Part shown: piece by piece, positions 10,971-23,398 of the stretch
Layout of the letters: each line of letters begins with the position of its first letter
Numbering within the stretch: the first letter of the stretch is position 1
NCBI GenBank assembly: GCA_023375675.1
Contig: JALQBC010000011.1
Location: forward strand, 868,001-932,000
Direction of reading: 5' to 3'
DNA length: 64,000 bases
From: Cytospora piceicola
Lineage: Eukaryota; Ascomycota; Sordariomycetes; Diaporthales; Cytosporaceae
Position numbers and translations under genes: made by a program
The notes under the pieces: model-generated
Seen by the model: the letters and a program-made list of their open reading frames with translations, nothing else
What the model was told of the DNA's origin: nothing
Database searches by the model: none

Positions 10971-11598
10971 CTTTCGTGGTAGCTCTTGGTAGGACCCACC
11001 ATCCAGATGGGTATATGCATATCCCTCTGGATGTGTGTAACAAGCTGCCCATCGACAACGGTTCTGCTTTTTGGTATCTGGTAGTGTGCTACCGCAGCTC
11101 GGAAAACAATTCAAAGACGCATGGCATGTCCCGGGATAAGTTGTGGGCGTGGACGGTTGGTTGTTCAGAGATCTGACGAGGGACATTTGACTCTCTTATA
11201 GGTACCTACTCGGACTACCATTGGCTTTGCTGTTGGTGTGTCGCAGTCTCTTTATCAAGACGCTCGTAGTATGATCATGCTCGCATACCGGGAGACGACA
11301 AGATCTCGGATCAGGCGACTTAGATCATATCGGCGAACAAAACTGGCAACACATGGTTGGTCTCACCGGCTCCTCTGTGAGGTACATCAAAGATATAGTC
11401 AAGTCTTTGAGCAAGTCCATCTCCTCACTATTCCCCAAGCCATGGGAGTAGTAAGTAAGGGGGGGGGGGCAATGTAGAGATCACAACACCACCTCGGTGA
11501 GCCAAGAAGTGTTCAATCGTACAACAGCGTGAAAGCATAGAACTTTCGAAGCAAATTAGAAAACAAAGCGGTGGAAAACAGTCCCCGATGCTTCCTTT
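10971..11598. other. Intergenic region between the 5S gene and the lectin-like gene
   Basis: Contains a G10 run at about 11461-11470. The end near 11598 is probably 3' UTR of the minus-strand gene. No gene is recognisable. Confidence 0.5.
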
Positions 11599-13174
11599 TT
11601 ATTCCGTCGTCGTCGTCACATCACTTGTCAAGTTCCAGGACGTCGGCTTTGACCCATCAATGTCCCACTCCTGGATTCGCCCTTCAGACAGGCTGTATGC
11701 CTTTAGGGCTTGGTTGATGGCGAGGGCCGTCACACTCGTTGGTGGAGCGAAACCCGCATGCCAGGGCCCGTCGACGACCTCCTGCCAGTGGACTGCCACT
11801 GTGCCGTTGTCGAACAGGATGGTAAGAAGGGTCTTGTCTAGACTCCCACCCGTCTCGTTTGCGTACGTGACAACGCTGACGTCCGGCGGGATGTTCTGCT
11901 CGCCGAGGGATGCCTCGAAATTTCCTAAGAATTGTGTCAGCAGTCTGGAAGCTCTTCCCTTCAGTGATATGTAGCGACATACTGTTTGTCCAACTCCCAT
12001 TAACCAAAACATACTCCTCCAACGTGTGACTAACATCATAATACATCCTCATCCCACTCGGCCCGCCCCCCTGAGCCGGGCTATACCTCGTCATAGCGAT
12101 ACTTGAATTCATCTCCAACGCAGGCAAAGTCGGCGAGTCCACCCCTGACAGGTCCGCAACATTCCAGTCCTGCCAGCTCCGCACCGGACTGCTTCCCAGC
12201 ATCAAGTCGCCATTCGCGCCCTGGTACAGCAGCCGAGTGTTGTCGGAACAGTTGGCCGCGCATCGATCGCGGTAGGCGGCTAGCTGTGTCCCCCTAGCAA
12301 AGCCAGTCGTGAAGATCCCTTGGTAGTTCTGTAGGGACTCCTGGTGCCAGAGCTGATCCTTGGATGGGTCAGTCTGCGGGACACTCCAGGACCAGATCTG
12401 GTAGGGCATATTAGACAGGGACATGAAGTACAGGTCGACCCAGAAGTTGGACAGGTCGGCTGGCTCTACTGCGTCAGGGGCGACGGCGACCAGTGGTGTT
12501 CCTGCTTTGGGATAGATGGACGAGCCGCCGTCGATCATGGCTTGGGAAATGTTTTCGAACGTCCAGCCGGTGGTCGTACTGTTCCATCTGGCTCTCATGA
12601 TGGCGAGAGATTCTGAGAGCTGGAAGAAGACATTCTTGTCGGTGTCGTTGTTTCCGTTCTGGAACGTCAAGGCTGAGAGCTTGGAGGTACCCAGGATATC
12701 ATACTGGCCTGCAGCAGGGGCAGAAATGCTGTGTCGACGTCCTAGAAATACACCGAGGAGGATACCAACGAGGGCGAGAATCATTAATACCAAAACCACG
12801 ATCAGAGTATTGCGAACAGTCCTGGACATCCCCTTCCATGTCCCGATGCCTCTTGGTTTTCGTCCTCTCTCCTGCTCTATGCCTTTCTCTGTAGCTAGTT
12901 CGGCCGCCTGTGACTTATCCGTCACGTTGAAGCTAGAACCATCCTGATGACTGATGTTGGTGCTGACAACCTCCGGTGCAATGTTCTTTGATGTCTCACT
13001 GAATTGCCCATCCCGTGGAATGGTGGGACCGTCGAGTTCTACACCGCTGTAGAACTCCTTGCCCTCGAAGTCGTCATCAGGCTGATGCTGCAGCCTTCCA
13101 GTTCTGGGGATGTGATTCTCCCAGAAATGATGGGAACATCCCGGGTTTCTGATTTCTGAAATAGCATCACTCAT
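11599..13174 (-). CDS. Type II membrane protein with fucose-specific-lectin-like ectodomain
   Basis: Two exons, 13174-11983 and 11924-11599 (intron 58 bp), giving 505 residues. Residues 1-120 are hydrophilic and end in a basic stretch (RGRKPRGIGTWKG). A transmembrane segment at about 123-145 (NTLIVVLVLMILALVGILLG) follows. The remaining 360 residues form a predicted lumenal or extracellular part with several NxS/T sites and repeated aromatic, blade-like motifs (LLYQGANGDLML, MRMYYDV, AVHWQEV). This layout resembles fungal proteins with the Fungal_lectin (PF07938) beta-propeller, so it may bind fucose or other glycans at the surface. The family call rests on pattern memory only. The splice is supported because it joins SWTN to RNFEASLG in frame. 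Confidence 0.65.
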
Positions 13175-13942
13175 GTTGTATTATGCAGGGGTTTGGTCTT
13201 GTTGAGAATAAGGTTACCACAGTAGAACATCGAGAGAGGTGCAGAAAAGCCAGCTACCAGTTCCCAGTGGCTCGGGGAAAGAGCTGCAGGTTCGAAACCC
13301 CCATATCTCGGTGGCGGCGCACCGTAAGCCTGCGGATCCTGCGTGGCTGCTGGGCTGCTGGGCTGCTTGGGTTATAGGGATGTAGGCACGTATAAGGTAG
13401 CACAGCGTTGACTGGCGCAAGGGGCCGACGGTGTGGTGGTGGAAATGAGGCTGTCTTGCAGGTAGCGAGCGATGTGAATGTTTTCACCTTATTGGGCTCA
13501 AGAAGAGAGACATAAGCAGCCCCAAGGTCCATTGCCCAGGCAGCTGGTTCACATCCTTTGGCATGTTACGCGATACCGCCGCAATTTCGAAACGATAAAG
13601 CGAGCTGGCCTATCCAGTGTCCATCGAGCGCCTCCGAATTCAACAGTACCAATTTCGGCGAGCATACCGGCAGTGTCTTGCCGATACGATGTCCGCGTGG
13701 TTCCGTTCAATGAAGCGGCCAATAACGATAGTGATGCTTGAATTTCTGTAGAACTTTTAACAATACAACGAACGAGGCATTGGATTCGCAAGAGGCGTGA
13801 ATACAAAAACATGGAAAGCAAAACAACTTGTTGTGTACGGGTATTTAAAACAAGTCCAAGAAAGAAACCCTGATCCCTCCGACCCTTTCTCGTTTCCTGT
13901 CTGTCGCCCTTCCCCAAAACACAACGCAGAGACTCAAACTAC
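13175..13942. other. Intergenic region upstream of the lectin-like gene
   Basis: Holds the presumed promoter of the minus-strand lectin-like gene and the 3' UTR of Slm1. No gene seen. A GGTTCGAAACCC string at about 13289 recalls a Pol III B box but has no matching tRNA structure. Confidence 0.5.
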
Positions 13943-16900
13943 CTACTTCGTAGGAGCCCTGGGGTATTCGCCCGGAATGTGAAGATGCGAAATTGTCGGA
14001 GCTTCGCTGCTGAGAGTCGCCGTACTCTCCGTCCTCTCGCTCACAGCCGGTCTCTTCTCCAAAGTCGCCGTCAGCCCGTTCGCCTGAGCCATAGACGTAG
14101 GGTCGAAAGATGCTCTCGAAATCTCCTCTGGGCCCCGAGACTGATGCCCATGGTTGAAGACACTGTCATTGTTCAGAGTCCCGTCCATATACAAGGCCGT
14201 GTTGCTCGCACCGGGGTCTTGTTCTCCAGCTACATATGTACCATCAGCGGGAGTCATGCCGTACACTGGCTGAGGTGTCTCGCTGCTTCTAAGAATTGGA
14301 ACAGCTGCAGCCTCAACTGGGCCACCTGCCAGCCAGTTCGCCTCGTGGCTGCTCAGTCTCCGGTGTCCGGGATAATCACTTCCGGTGGGGTTATTCTGCG
14401 CCTGCCTGGAGATGATGCTGGCTGGATGGTCTGCATACGCAGCAGTGGTGTAGGTGGTGTTCGGCTGGCTCTGAATTGGCTGGTTCGTATAAGGATTTAC
14501 CCCGTCCTCTTGCGCCTCCTGGGTAGCTTCGGCGGCACGGGCATGTGTCTGTTCCATCGGAGCCTGGGGTGTACTGCCATACGTATACATGGCATCCTGC
14601 CTCGGCGGCGAGGTCGATGGGTAATGCTGTTCCAAGCCGCTTCCGGGTAGGGCTCCTGCCGCAGCTATGGTGTCGTCGTCATTATTGGGTTGTCGATGCC
14701 TATCATCGAATCCTTGCGAGCTTATACTAGAAGGCGAGAGGGGAGCCTGTAAGCCGCGCTGAGCGTTTACCTGGATGTCAGACGGAAAGCGCCCACCTGG
14801 AGAGGGACGCCTTGGTACGTCTTGCTGGTAACCTGTTCCAGTGCCGGGCTGGCCGAGGGCAGCGGCGGAGTTGTGCGCCGAGTAGGGCTCCTCGTCGTCC
14901 TCGTCGACAACCCCGTCGCTGGACACAGACCGCCGGGATGATGTTCGACTAACGTTTCCAGATTGCCCGTGGACAAAGTCGCTTCGCTCCTGGGGGGTCT
15001 TCTCGGTAAGAGCCTTGATGTCCTCGTACCATGCCATCATCGTATCGAAGCTTTCAGCACGGAAGACCCACGAGTGACCTCGGTGCACACCGCCGGTTTG
15101 TCGTCCCTTGAGGATAAATTTGGGCGAGCTGCCGCCTTCTTGCGACCGGGATCCTAGTTTCTGGTCCGGAAGGTAGAGAGACATCACGGGGGACTGGTTC
15201 TTATCTGCTGACTTGAACTCATGAAGATGAGTTGGAGAAAGTACATACCTAGTAAATTTGGTGGTAAGTATTTGTTTGTGTGTCATGGACTGGACCAAAG
15301 GCAGAGGCAGACTCACCACCCGGCTGTGTAGCTCTTGAGGTACTTCGTCTTCCGCTCCAGAAGGCCGGCTCTGATCTCTTGGCATGCAAAATGGCCCTTC
15401 CCAGGATAGTGGATGTACTGGGACGACCTGATTGCAATGTTGGGATCCACGAACTGATCGTCCTGCTTGACAAAGCTGGACCACTCATAATCCCTCGGCA
15501 TTGCAATGGGCCCAACGCGAAGTTCGTCGATAGCATGGAAAGCAGCTTCGGATTCGCGCTTCAGGATACCCGCGTATGCATTGTAAGATTTCTGGATCTC
15601 ACCAACGACGATGGACTCAAGCTCTCGGCCCGAGTTCTCCAGATTTAGGTATGCCTGGTGCAGGTAGTTTTCCTCGTCCAGCTGCCTTTCCAGCTGTCTG
15701 TCTACCGCGAGGCGCAGGAGGTAGGGGTCCTCCTTGCCGGTGGTCAGGGCGGCGTCGAGGTCGCTCTTCCCCAAAGACTCTTGTAGGTTGTTGACGACTT
15801 TCCTTGTAGACTCCATTTCCTTCTCGACCGAATTCTTGAAGTCACCCGACAGGTTCTTGATCTCTTTGATTTTGAGTTGAAGGTCACTCCTCAGCCCAGT
15901 GAGCGCCAGGATGACATCCTCTTCAATCTCGCGAGCCTTGCTCGCTTCTGAAATAGCCTGCCCGTTGTAGTTGCGTAAGATTTGTACGGCGTCGTCTAGC
16001 CCACCAGACGGCAAGAAGCCGGGCGGCATGTTGACATTGTTCAGGACATTGGCAAGCTTCACCAACGACTTTGATCGTTGCTCGTAGTTCGTCTGGATCT
16101 CCTTAAAATAGGTGATAATGTCCTTCAGAACCTTGCGCCACGCTGTATAGCTCAGATCAGTATGGTTTCTCCAGAATATACAAACAAAATAAAACAAAAG
16201 GGTGAGGACCCAACGCACCTTGAAACCGACTGGCAAGCGCATCGGTGGGATTACCCATGGTCGGCACAGGGCAGTAGAAGGCACTGTGCATCTCATCCTC
16301 GTCGGTGTTGGACTGCAGAGCCAGGCTCCTGACACTGCCAGCCTTGGCGCTTCGCCGACTCCCCGAACGCTTCAAGCTGCCTGTCTTACGCAGCGAAGCC
16401 TTCTTCTTGAGGGTGTTGTTCCTCGACACCTGCACGCTGCTGTGTCCATCCATGCCTCCAACTCCGCTGGTGGTCGACCCAGCAGCGGAATGGGAGCGCT
16501 GCACGCCATTCATAATGTTGTTGGTGCCGTTTCGTGGGGCGGAACCGTTGATGATCGAGCTTCCGCGCTGGCTAGCATTCCATTCTTCGGTGAACCTGCC
16601 GCTTGCGTCTGCCCGTGCCGGTGTGGGCGCGTGGAGGTGGTCTGTGTGGGCGTTGGCAAGAGTGTTGGAAAGAGTCTGGTCGTAGTCGTTGTCGGGGATC
16701 TGGCGGGGCTTGTTGTACGAGGGCGCATAGACTCCTTGATATTGTTGTTGGAGTTGGACGGGAGTGGATGACCGAGAAGATGGATGAAAGGGGACGTCGT
16801 GGTCGGGGTTGAATGGCTGGTGATGCAAGTTGTTGGTGGTAGAGTACGGGTCATATGCTACGCCGTTCCCGTTACCATTGTTACCGTTACCATTGACAGC

Positions 16901-16960
16901 GGAAGTCCCGAGGCTCGAAGGTGGACTGTAGGTACGACTATGCGGGGTATTGGCGGCCAT
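13943..16960 (-). CDS. SLM1: Slm1-like PH domain protein, TORC2 effector
   Basis: Three exons, 16960-16219, 16142-15317 and 15248-13943 (introns 76 and 68 bp), 957 residues. Order: a disordered N terminus of about 240 residues rich in N, S and R; a BAR-like helical region (about 245-505) starting AWRKVLKDIITYFKE, with QRSKSLVKLANVLNN and MPPGFLPSGGLDDA; a PH domain (about 510-640) containing AGLLERKTKYLKSYTAGWYV and HRGHSWVFRAESFDTMMAWY; then a long disordered tail. In yeast, Slm1/2 bind PI(4,5)P2 at eisosomes/MCC domains and carry membrane-stress signals to TORC2 and Ypk1. The second splice rejoins the PH-domain Trp codon exactly. The protein is longer than yeast Slm1 mainly in its tails. 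Confidence 0.93.
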
Positions 16961-18719
16961 TGTATTGACTTTATCACTTCAAGTACTGCCCAGGTGACTG
17001 GTGCCAGGTGTATGAGTTCTTGAAAGGCTGGGGACGAAGTGATGCTGGTTGACGTAAGTGTAGCGACGGGCCGTGTCTTGGGTTTCGTTAATGCTCCCTG
17101 CGCTTGCGACCGCACAGTTATTGTTACTTGCCGCTTTGAGCCCTGCCGCTTTTATCGCTGTTTTAACTTTCGCAACGTCACAAAATCAAGCAGATCTTGG
17201 GTACTTTTTAGGGGGGGGGGGCATCCAAGGTTGTCTCAGAACGGAAAGGGAGGGGTATCGCTGTCAGGAATCACTCAGAAATGGGTTGCTGGAGGGAACC
17301 TTGGAATGAATGTAACTAGGTAGTGTATAAATTGTCAGATTCACAGCAATATTGGACTGAGACTCCCCCCGTTGCTGGTGACGCAGTTATATAACATGGG
17401 GAGGGATATCTTGGGATAGCGAAATTTGACATTACATAGATACGGATATCTACTTGAGTGATGTGTAACTGACTTTCAGTGCTGTGCAGCGGGTCTACAC
17501 AGTTGAGATCTACCTAGGTAGGTCTTGTACCACTGCAAGTACTGCCTGGTACCTACCAAGGTAGGTACCTGTATTTAATATGTGTGCACCTGCCTGGGCA
17601 TGTCGCAAAAGGGTACCTGACGCTATGGTTTGCGACGCGCCTGCGCTCCTCTTTCTCAGCCTTTACTTCATCATTTGGATGCTAGTACTGGGTACAGCAC
17701 AGCACAGTACTTGGTCTATAATCCCAACAACCTTGGAGGCCTGATGATCGCTGCCCAGGTGCTTACAGTAATGGGATGGTAAAAACTGTCACTGTCGTTT
17801 GAGACAAGCCCTGCCTTCTTGCTGCTTGCAAAACCATGTGCGCCGACCAGGATGAACGATGACGTAGCTTGCTGATCCCACTACGTGATCCTTGTTTCTT
17901 GCGCTTTTCTTGCGCTATGCTGATTTCGAAAATACCGGGAATTTTATCATCCAGTAGGTATCAAATGGATACTCAGGGTTTACTGTTATCTTCAAGGTAT
18001 ATATGTATATACGAAGCCAAAAAGGCTTTATCTGGCCGGAGGGAGGAAGTGCTAGACATGAAATGTTCATTTCCACAGGGGAATCCCATGCTCACACGTC
18101 TCTGTTGTCGGATCATTACTGTGTAAGCACAGATCCGATAGTGGTTATTCCTCGGTCCATCTGAGCACGGCTGAAATGAAATACTAGGTCCAAACTCGCT
18201 CGATCTGGCAGAGAAGGCTGATCAACAGGGGCACCCAATCTGGAATTAATTGCTCAATTATCGCCGGCATATTCTGTCCCGGCTGATTACCAGACTACCT
18301 AGAATCCCAAAGCTTGCCGCTATTGCCGCCAATTCTTTCTTCACCACTGACGCTGACCAAGTCTCGTCTACTGTGGTATAAAGCGACTTGACACTCAAAA
18401 CCCCATTCTTGACACACCTCGCACACACAAACCAGGCCCAATTCCATGCCTCGTAGTATGCCGTATTATGTACCTATAATACAGTCCCTCCCAGCCGCGT
18501 GTCGCCCTCTATTCCCGCTGATCATGAAGAGAGCAGCCCGCCCACCCAAACAAACAAAACGCCTACTCCATATGCTATGCCGTTATGAAGTCGCCTGGAT
18601 ATTCATCAGCCAGGCCCATGTCGTCTGGACATGGATGCTGCTCCGGGGGTATGACATGTCCAGACCAAACAACACGTTCCTGACACCCAAAAGATCAAAC
18701 AAATAGCTTCCGCTCCGCT
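16961..18719. other. Long non-coding stretch between SLM1 and LDB17
   Basis: 1.76 kb with no credible gene. It contains a G10 run near 17211-17221, a palindromic CCTAGGTA cluster (17511-17570), and a CAGCACAGCACAG microsatellite near 17696. The proximal part should be the SLM1 promoter; the distal part is the LDB17 3' flank. Confidence 0.5.
17511..17570. repeat. CCTAGGTA-type palindrome cluster
   Basis: Contains TACCTAGGTAGG and, after 25 bp, GGTACCTACCAAGGTAGGTACC, overlapping self-complementary words of the ACCTAGGT/GGTACC type seen in five other intergenic places in the window. Confidence 0.6.
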
Positions 18720-20459
18720 TTATGAGGCCTGCGTAGAAGGGGTTGCAGCTATCGCCGGTCCCGACTCAGGGTACGTCTCGGCCGAGGACTTCAGCCTCGT
18801 TCTTCGAGGCGGCGGTGTTTTTGGCGGTACCTTCTTCATGAAACCGGACCCGGACCCGGCTCCGGGTCCACCTCCATTTCCAATTCCATTGCCATTCCCA
18901 TTGCCATTGTCATGGTCATTGCCATCACCATCGCCACTCAAAAGCAGTGTCGGCATGCTAGGTACCGTTGGCCTCCCATGCTTATGCCTAGGAACCGCAG
19001 GCAAGATCTTCCTCGGTTTCGGTGCTGCCGCCCCTGCTACTGTAGCCTCTATTGCGTCTTGTTGCTGCGGTGCCGTTCCTGCCAGGGTCTGCTCCAAGTC
19101 GTCTGCCTTCGCATCCCCAGCAGCCTTGCGACTAGGCGTCTGGACCCCGGGCTTCTCCATAACAGCCGCAACGTCCACGACGCTAACCGCACTCTGCGTC
19201 TGCGAGTTGGACAGGCTTATCCCCAAGAGCTTTCTTGCGATCTCGGCCTCGCCGCTCTCGCCCAACCACCGTACCTTCGAGACGCGGTCTACTAGCCGCA
19301 GTGTGGTCTCGTCTGCAGGTGCGAAGTGGAAGTTCCCTTCGCCACTCAGAATCTGGAGAACCTTCAGAATCTCTTCCTTCTTGTAGTGGGGTGGGTGGCT
19401 CAGCTGAGTGTGCGCCAACAGTGGGTATAGCACTCGGAGGTACGTGTGCCGCAGCGATATGGACTCGTCGGGCAGGTCAAGGAGGTTGCGGATGATGACG
19501 TCCAATAGCACCCGAAGATCGTTGGTGTAGAAGTATTCGTAGGTCGCCTTGGTCGTGAAGAGGAGGTAGAGGAGCTTCAGTATCAGGAGCTGTAATGCCG
19601 TCTCTGTTTCCCTGTTGAGCAGAAGGATGATGTTCTCCCCGAACGTCATGAAACTCGACCCGTGGAGGCTGAGGACCTTGATAACTCGATTCGTTAATGG
19701 CACTGGTGGCTTTGTAGCATCAACAGCGGCGATCGTAGACGCAACCATATATTGCTCGTTCAACACCAATAGCACTCGTATGATTGGGTAATGGTAAGGG
19801 TCGTTGACGTCGTCGGAGAGACCCTCGATCAGCTGGAGCATGTAGGTGACAAAATTGTCGTCGACACAGAGCAGGTCGTCGACTCGTAGCCGCTCGATTC
19901 GCGCCATCTCGTACATTAACTCCAGCAGCAACCGATGTAGTCTCCTGTCGTCGTCTCTGCACCCATTGATCAGCTCGACCATCTTGGGGAAACAACCCTC
20001 TTCTATCATGTGCTTGAACGCGTCCTCATCACATCGGCCATCGAGAAGCAAGAAATTGGCGATGACGTTGAGAGAGCTGGCGTCGTCTTCTTGTAGCAGG
20101 CTGTATATGATTTGCGTCCGAACATAGTCCTTATTCGTGTAGTATATCTCGCTGTCGAGTAGCAGTTGGGAACAGTTGGCGACGTCATCTTCGCTGTGCA
20201 GGAAAGTGTCCCGGCATGTTGAAACGAGGAAGAGCCAGGATCGGAGGATATCGTCGATGACCTCGTGAGAGTCGCAACGTGCGGACAAGATTTCTCGTAG
20301 CTCTGTAGTCCCGCATCATCAGCATACGTGTTGGGATTTGCGATTGGGGTCGCGCTGCGCTGCTGCATGCGACAGACAGGTAACAAAGGGTGGTTTGTGT
20401 GCGAACTAACCGTCCCAGAACTGCTCTTCTGTTTCCACCGACACTTCATTGTGCGCCAT
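18720..20459 (-). CDS. LDB17: Ldb17/Dip1/SPIN90 family protein (Arp2/3 activator, endocytosis)
   Basis: Two exons, 20459-20411 and 20302-18720 (intron 108 bp), 543 residues. The small first exon encodes MAHNEVSVETEEQFWD and splices to ELREILSARCDSHEVIDDI, the family's conserved start. Residues 1-380 are helical armadillo-like (SPIN90/Ldb17 leucine-rich domain), with RTQIIYSLL, LLLELMYEMARIERL and FMTFGENIILLLNRE. The C-terminal 150 residues are disordered, with an N/G-rich run and proline motifs (PRKILPAVP, PPKTPPPRR) able to bind SH3 domains. In fission yeast, Dip1 activates Arp2/3 to make the first linear actin filaments at endocytic patches; budding yeast Ldb17 regulates patch dynamics. 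Confidence 0.93.
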
Positions 20460-21521
20460 CTTGAAGGAGGTAGAGAACCGCCGCTTTCCGCAGAATCATC
20501 ACGAGCACTGTGGTTGAGTCGGAGTCGTATTATTGATTCGTTCTGATCATGTTCTTGTGGAAGTGTACAGAGAGAAGTTGATGTTCAATTTACCGTAGCG
20601 CGTCGGTCGTTCCAAGTGCGCCAGCGTGCCCATGTAATAATAATGAGTGGAGTTTGGGGGGGGGGAGCAGAATGGGAAGGAGATGCATGCCTACCAGACC
20701 CCGGCCGAGGCCCGCTCAACCCCGGTCGCCGGCTTGTGTGTCAGTGTGTGCGTGCGCCAAAGCACTGCTGCTACCCTTTCATTCGCTATCTTCATTCAAT
20801 TACCAAAGCATGTTAGACAATCCTGTCTAATAGTATTTATTCTACTTCCCGAGGTCGAATGGTCAATATATTTGGTACATTTACATCCAAAACACCGGAC
20901 AACTGCCTGCGTGAATTCAGTTTGATTGAGTAGGGCGGGCACGGTCCAAGAGCCTGTAATACATGGGTTGTATTCGATACGATCCTGATCTTGCCCTGCT
21001 CGGCAACCTGTATGCCTTGCAATGCTTTCTATAAGTACCCTAACGCCGCCGCTGTGCACGGAATGCGCAGTAAAGAGTCTCTTCTGAGCCTTAAAGGCCA
21101 TCATGTCCTCACGTCATCTGTCCTGCCCGTCCATCTCGTGACCTCCCTTGTCATGCCGAACAGATTCGTGGTGGGTTATTCGTACTACGTCGTACTACGT
21201 TGCCCAACATGACTTTCCAGTGACACTGAGAATTCGGCATCAGCCATGCAGCCGTGGCTCTGCTTCGAAACGATCGGTGAGTTTCGGCGTACCACGGTGC
21301 AGCGTGTCTCGTATGCCAGACCATGTGAGCACCGGGCTTCAGCTTTGGTGTTCCAGGTAGACCCGTGCCGCTCCAGAAATCCATTCGCTCTTTTCCGTTC
21401 CGTAAGTGAGCCATCCCCGCTGGAGACCGAGTGAGGGGGTGAAGTCTCGTCTATCCGGAATCCTATCCTGCTTTCGCCTTCGCTATGGCTGTAATTGAAC
21501 TGACGAGCGCTCATTGAAGCC
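20460..21521. other. Intergenic region between LDB17 and NAA30
   Basis: Contains a G9 run near 20657-20665 and a directly repeated CGTACTACGT word at about 21181-21199. No gene recognisable; the part next to 20459 is the presumed LDB17 promoter. Confidence 0.5.
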
Positions 21522-22166
21522 CTATCTGTGTCTCTCGTTCTCATCCAGGGCAAAATCAGTCGCCGAGTCCGGATCGATGCTCTTCAGCAACAGCACAAGA
21601 CGGTAGGCGCTGTTGCCGTTGAGGTAGTACCTGTGCAATTTCTTAGACCGCAGGAAGCCCAAACGCTCGTACAGCCGCATGGCGGGGATGTTGGTCTCCT
21701 CGGTCTCGAGGACGACCTCGTCGGCGTTGCGGTCTGCCATGGCGTCGATGGCCTTCTTGACGAGTGCGGTGGCGACTCCCTGGCCGCGGAAGGCGGATGA
21801 GACGGCCAGCATGGCGATATAGCCCCGGCGTGTGGGCGGTGAGTGAGACGCGTGTGTCTCCAGCTTACAGACTATCACTCCTATGAGAGATGAGTCGTCC
21901 GGATTTAGCGCCTGTTGGCTGTCAGCGGGCATTCGGGTGTAGACATGTAAGGGCATATAATGAAGGATAGTTGAGGGGGGGGGGGGGTTGAGGATGAGTT
22001 TTACCATAAAGCAGAGATGGCCCCATTGGCACAGGAAGTATCGGTAAACATATATGCTATAAGGCTCGCTCAAGTCTTTCGATATCAAGGCGCGTATGGC
22101 GGGGAGGTACTGTGCCTCGAGGCCGTGGCAGTATTGGATATACTTCAACTCGGTCGGCAGACTCAT
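21522..22166 (-). CDS. NAA30: N-alpha-acetyltransferase NatC catalytic subunit Naa30 (Mak3)
   Basis: Two exons, 22166-22005 and 21911-21522, 183 residues. The 93 bp intron is stop-free and a multiple of three, so an unspliced mRNA would still be read. The N terminus carries the Naa30 signature DLSEPYSIYVYRYFL(C)QW. The GNAT acetyl-CoA site is AFRGQGVATALVKKAI (Q/RxxGxA), and LETEETNIPAMRLYERLGF follows. NatC acetylates N-terminal Met followed by a bulky hydrophobic residue, co-translationally. I chose ATG 22166 because homologues begin just before this point. An in-frame ATG at 22250 would add 28 hydrophobic residues (ILLFPFYLVSSF) and is probably 5' UTR. Confidence 0.92.
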   Translation of the reverse strand: MSLPTELKYIQYCHGLEAQYLPAIRALISKDLSEPYSIYVYRYFLCQWGHLCFMVKLILNPPPPSTILHYMPLHVYTRMPADSQQALNPDDSSLIGVIVCKLETHASHSPPTRRGYIAMLAVSSAFRGQGVATALVKKAIDAMADRNADEVVLETEETNIPAMRLYERLGFLRSKKLHRYYLNGNSAYRLVLLLKSIDPDSATDFALDENERHR

Positions 22167-23398
22167 TTTCGGGCTGAAGAGATTTTGAACGAGTGGGATC
22201 GCAGCAATAATAAATGAAGATACTAAGTAGAACGGGAACAGTAATATCATAAGAGCACCAATTCGTGCTTATGCCAAACGATCACCATGTAAGGGGGAGG
22301 ATGGAGAGCAAGAGTCAAGGCACCGAGGCTGGACCAGGCCGTTGGCGGACGGATCTGTTTGAAGTGGAATGAGCGATGCGATCGATGGTTGGGCGTGGGT
22401 GCAGGCGTGGGGTCTCAATATGGTCGGGAGATGTCCTTTTTATTGTTTGCGCAGCCACCAACGTAGCACCTTAGCACTAACAGATTGGAAGATGTGCCAA
22501 GGGCCAAGGGCCAAGGGAACCTCCTATCATTTGCTCCTCGACGTCTCCACTAGTAGATACCTCAATGTTACTCGTGAGTTCAGTTTTGTGTTTTGAAACC
22601 AGCGATAATGGGTAAACTGGTAGTGAGCACAAGAGGGGAGAGCTAGATATGTCGAGATGGCTTTCACATGCAAATGAGTGGTGGCATGTGGCATACCTAT
22701 CAATTACCCAGATGCTAGGTGAGACTTGAACGTTGTGATGCCAAGAGTTGACACAGGGCGACAGGGATCAAGAAGGGACACTGGGGACTGAAGGGGTGGG
22801 TGGTCTGCGGGGTCGACGGGACGTATGTATTGTAGATGCGGCGCGGGAAGGGGGTCTCGTCGCATCCATCCTGGGCACTGGTTGGATCTGGTTGGGATTG
22901 ATTGGTGTGCAAGCTGCAAGGTTGTCGCATCAAGAGCTTTGAAGAAGGGGCTGGTGAAATGCATACCTACAGCAGGTACCTCCTATAGTTAGCTAGCTGC
23001 TACTCAAGTACCTACCTAGGTAGATATGTAGGTACCTAGGTACCCAGTAGAGCTGATAGAGCTGGTAGACCCGGTAGACCCGGCAGTCTAACTTAGTATA
23101 TACAGCATGCGTATTACGTCAATAATTCCCAAATCAAACCTCAACTGCCGGAACCGCGACTGAAGGAGAGAAAACCACTCTGCAAGCCACCAATAGCTTC
23201 GTTCTTATACAATATTTATCTAGGTACTAGGAATGTTCCGAAACAGGGTTGGCCTGAACTCACCAAGTCCCTACACATCCGCATCTTGAGCGGCCTTGGA
23301 GCTCCCCGGTCTCCCATCCACCAGAACCTGCAGTGTCTGTTGTCTGCCCCCACTTCAAGGCAGACCAGACAGACTGAGAAGCACGCACCGAGGCCACC
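22167..23398. other. Divergent intergenic region NAA30 / LRO1
   Basis: Presumed promoters of both genes. A CCTAGGTA palindrome cluster sits at 23007-23046 and a CAAGGGCCAAGGGCC repeat near 22497-22515. No gene is seen. Confidence 0.5.
23007..23046. repeat. CCTAGGTA-type palindrome cluster
   Basis: TACCTACCTAGGTAG and GTAGGTACCTAGGTACC lie back to back, upstream of LRO1. Same word family as at 17511, 33193, 42711 and 48717. Confidence 0.6.

Noticed and set aside
10620..11186. 188-codon minus-strand frame overlapping the 5S gene
   Set aside because: It runs across the 5S rRNA gene on the opposite strand and has no recognisable domain.
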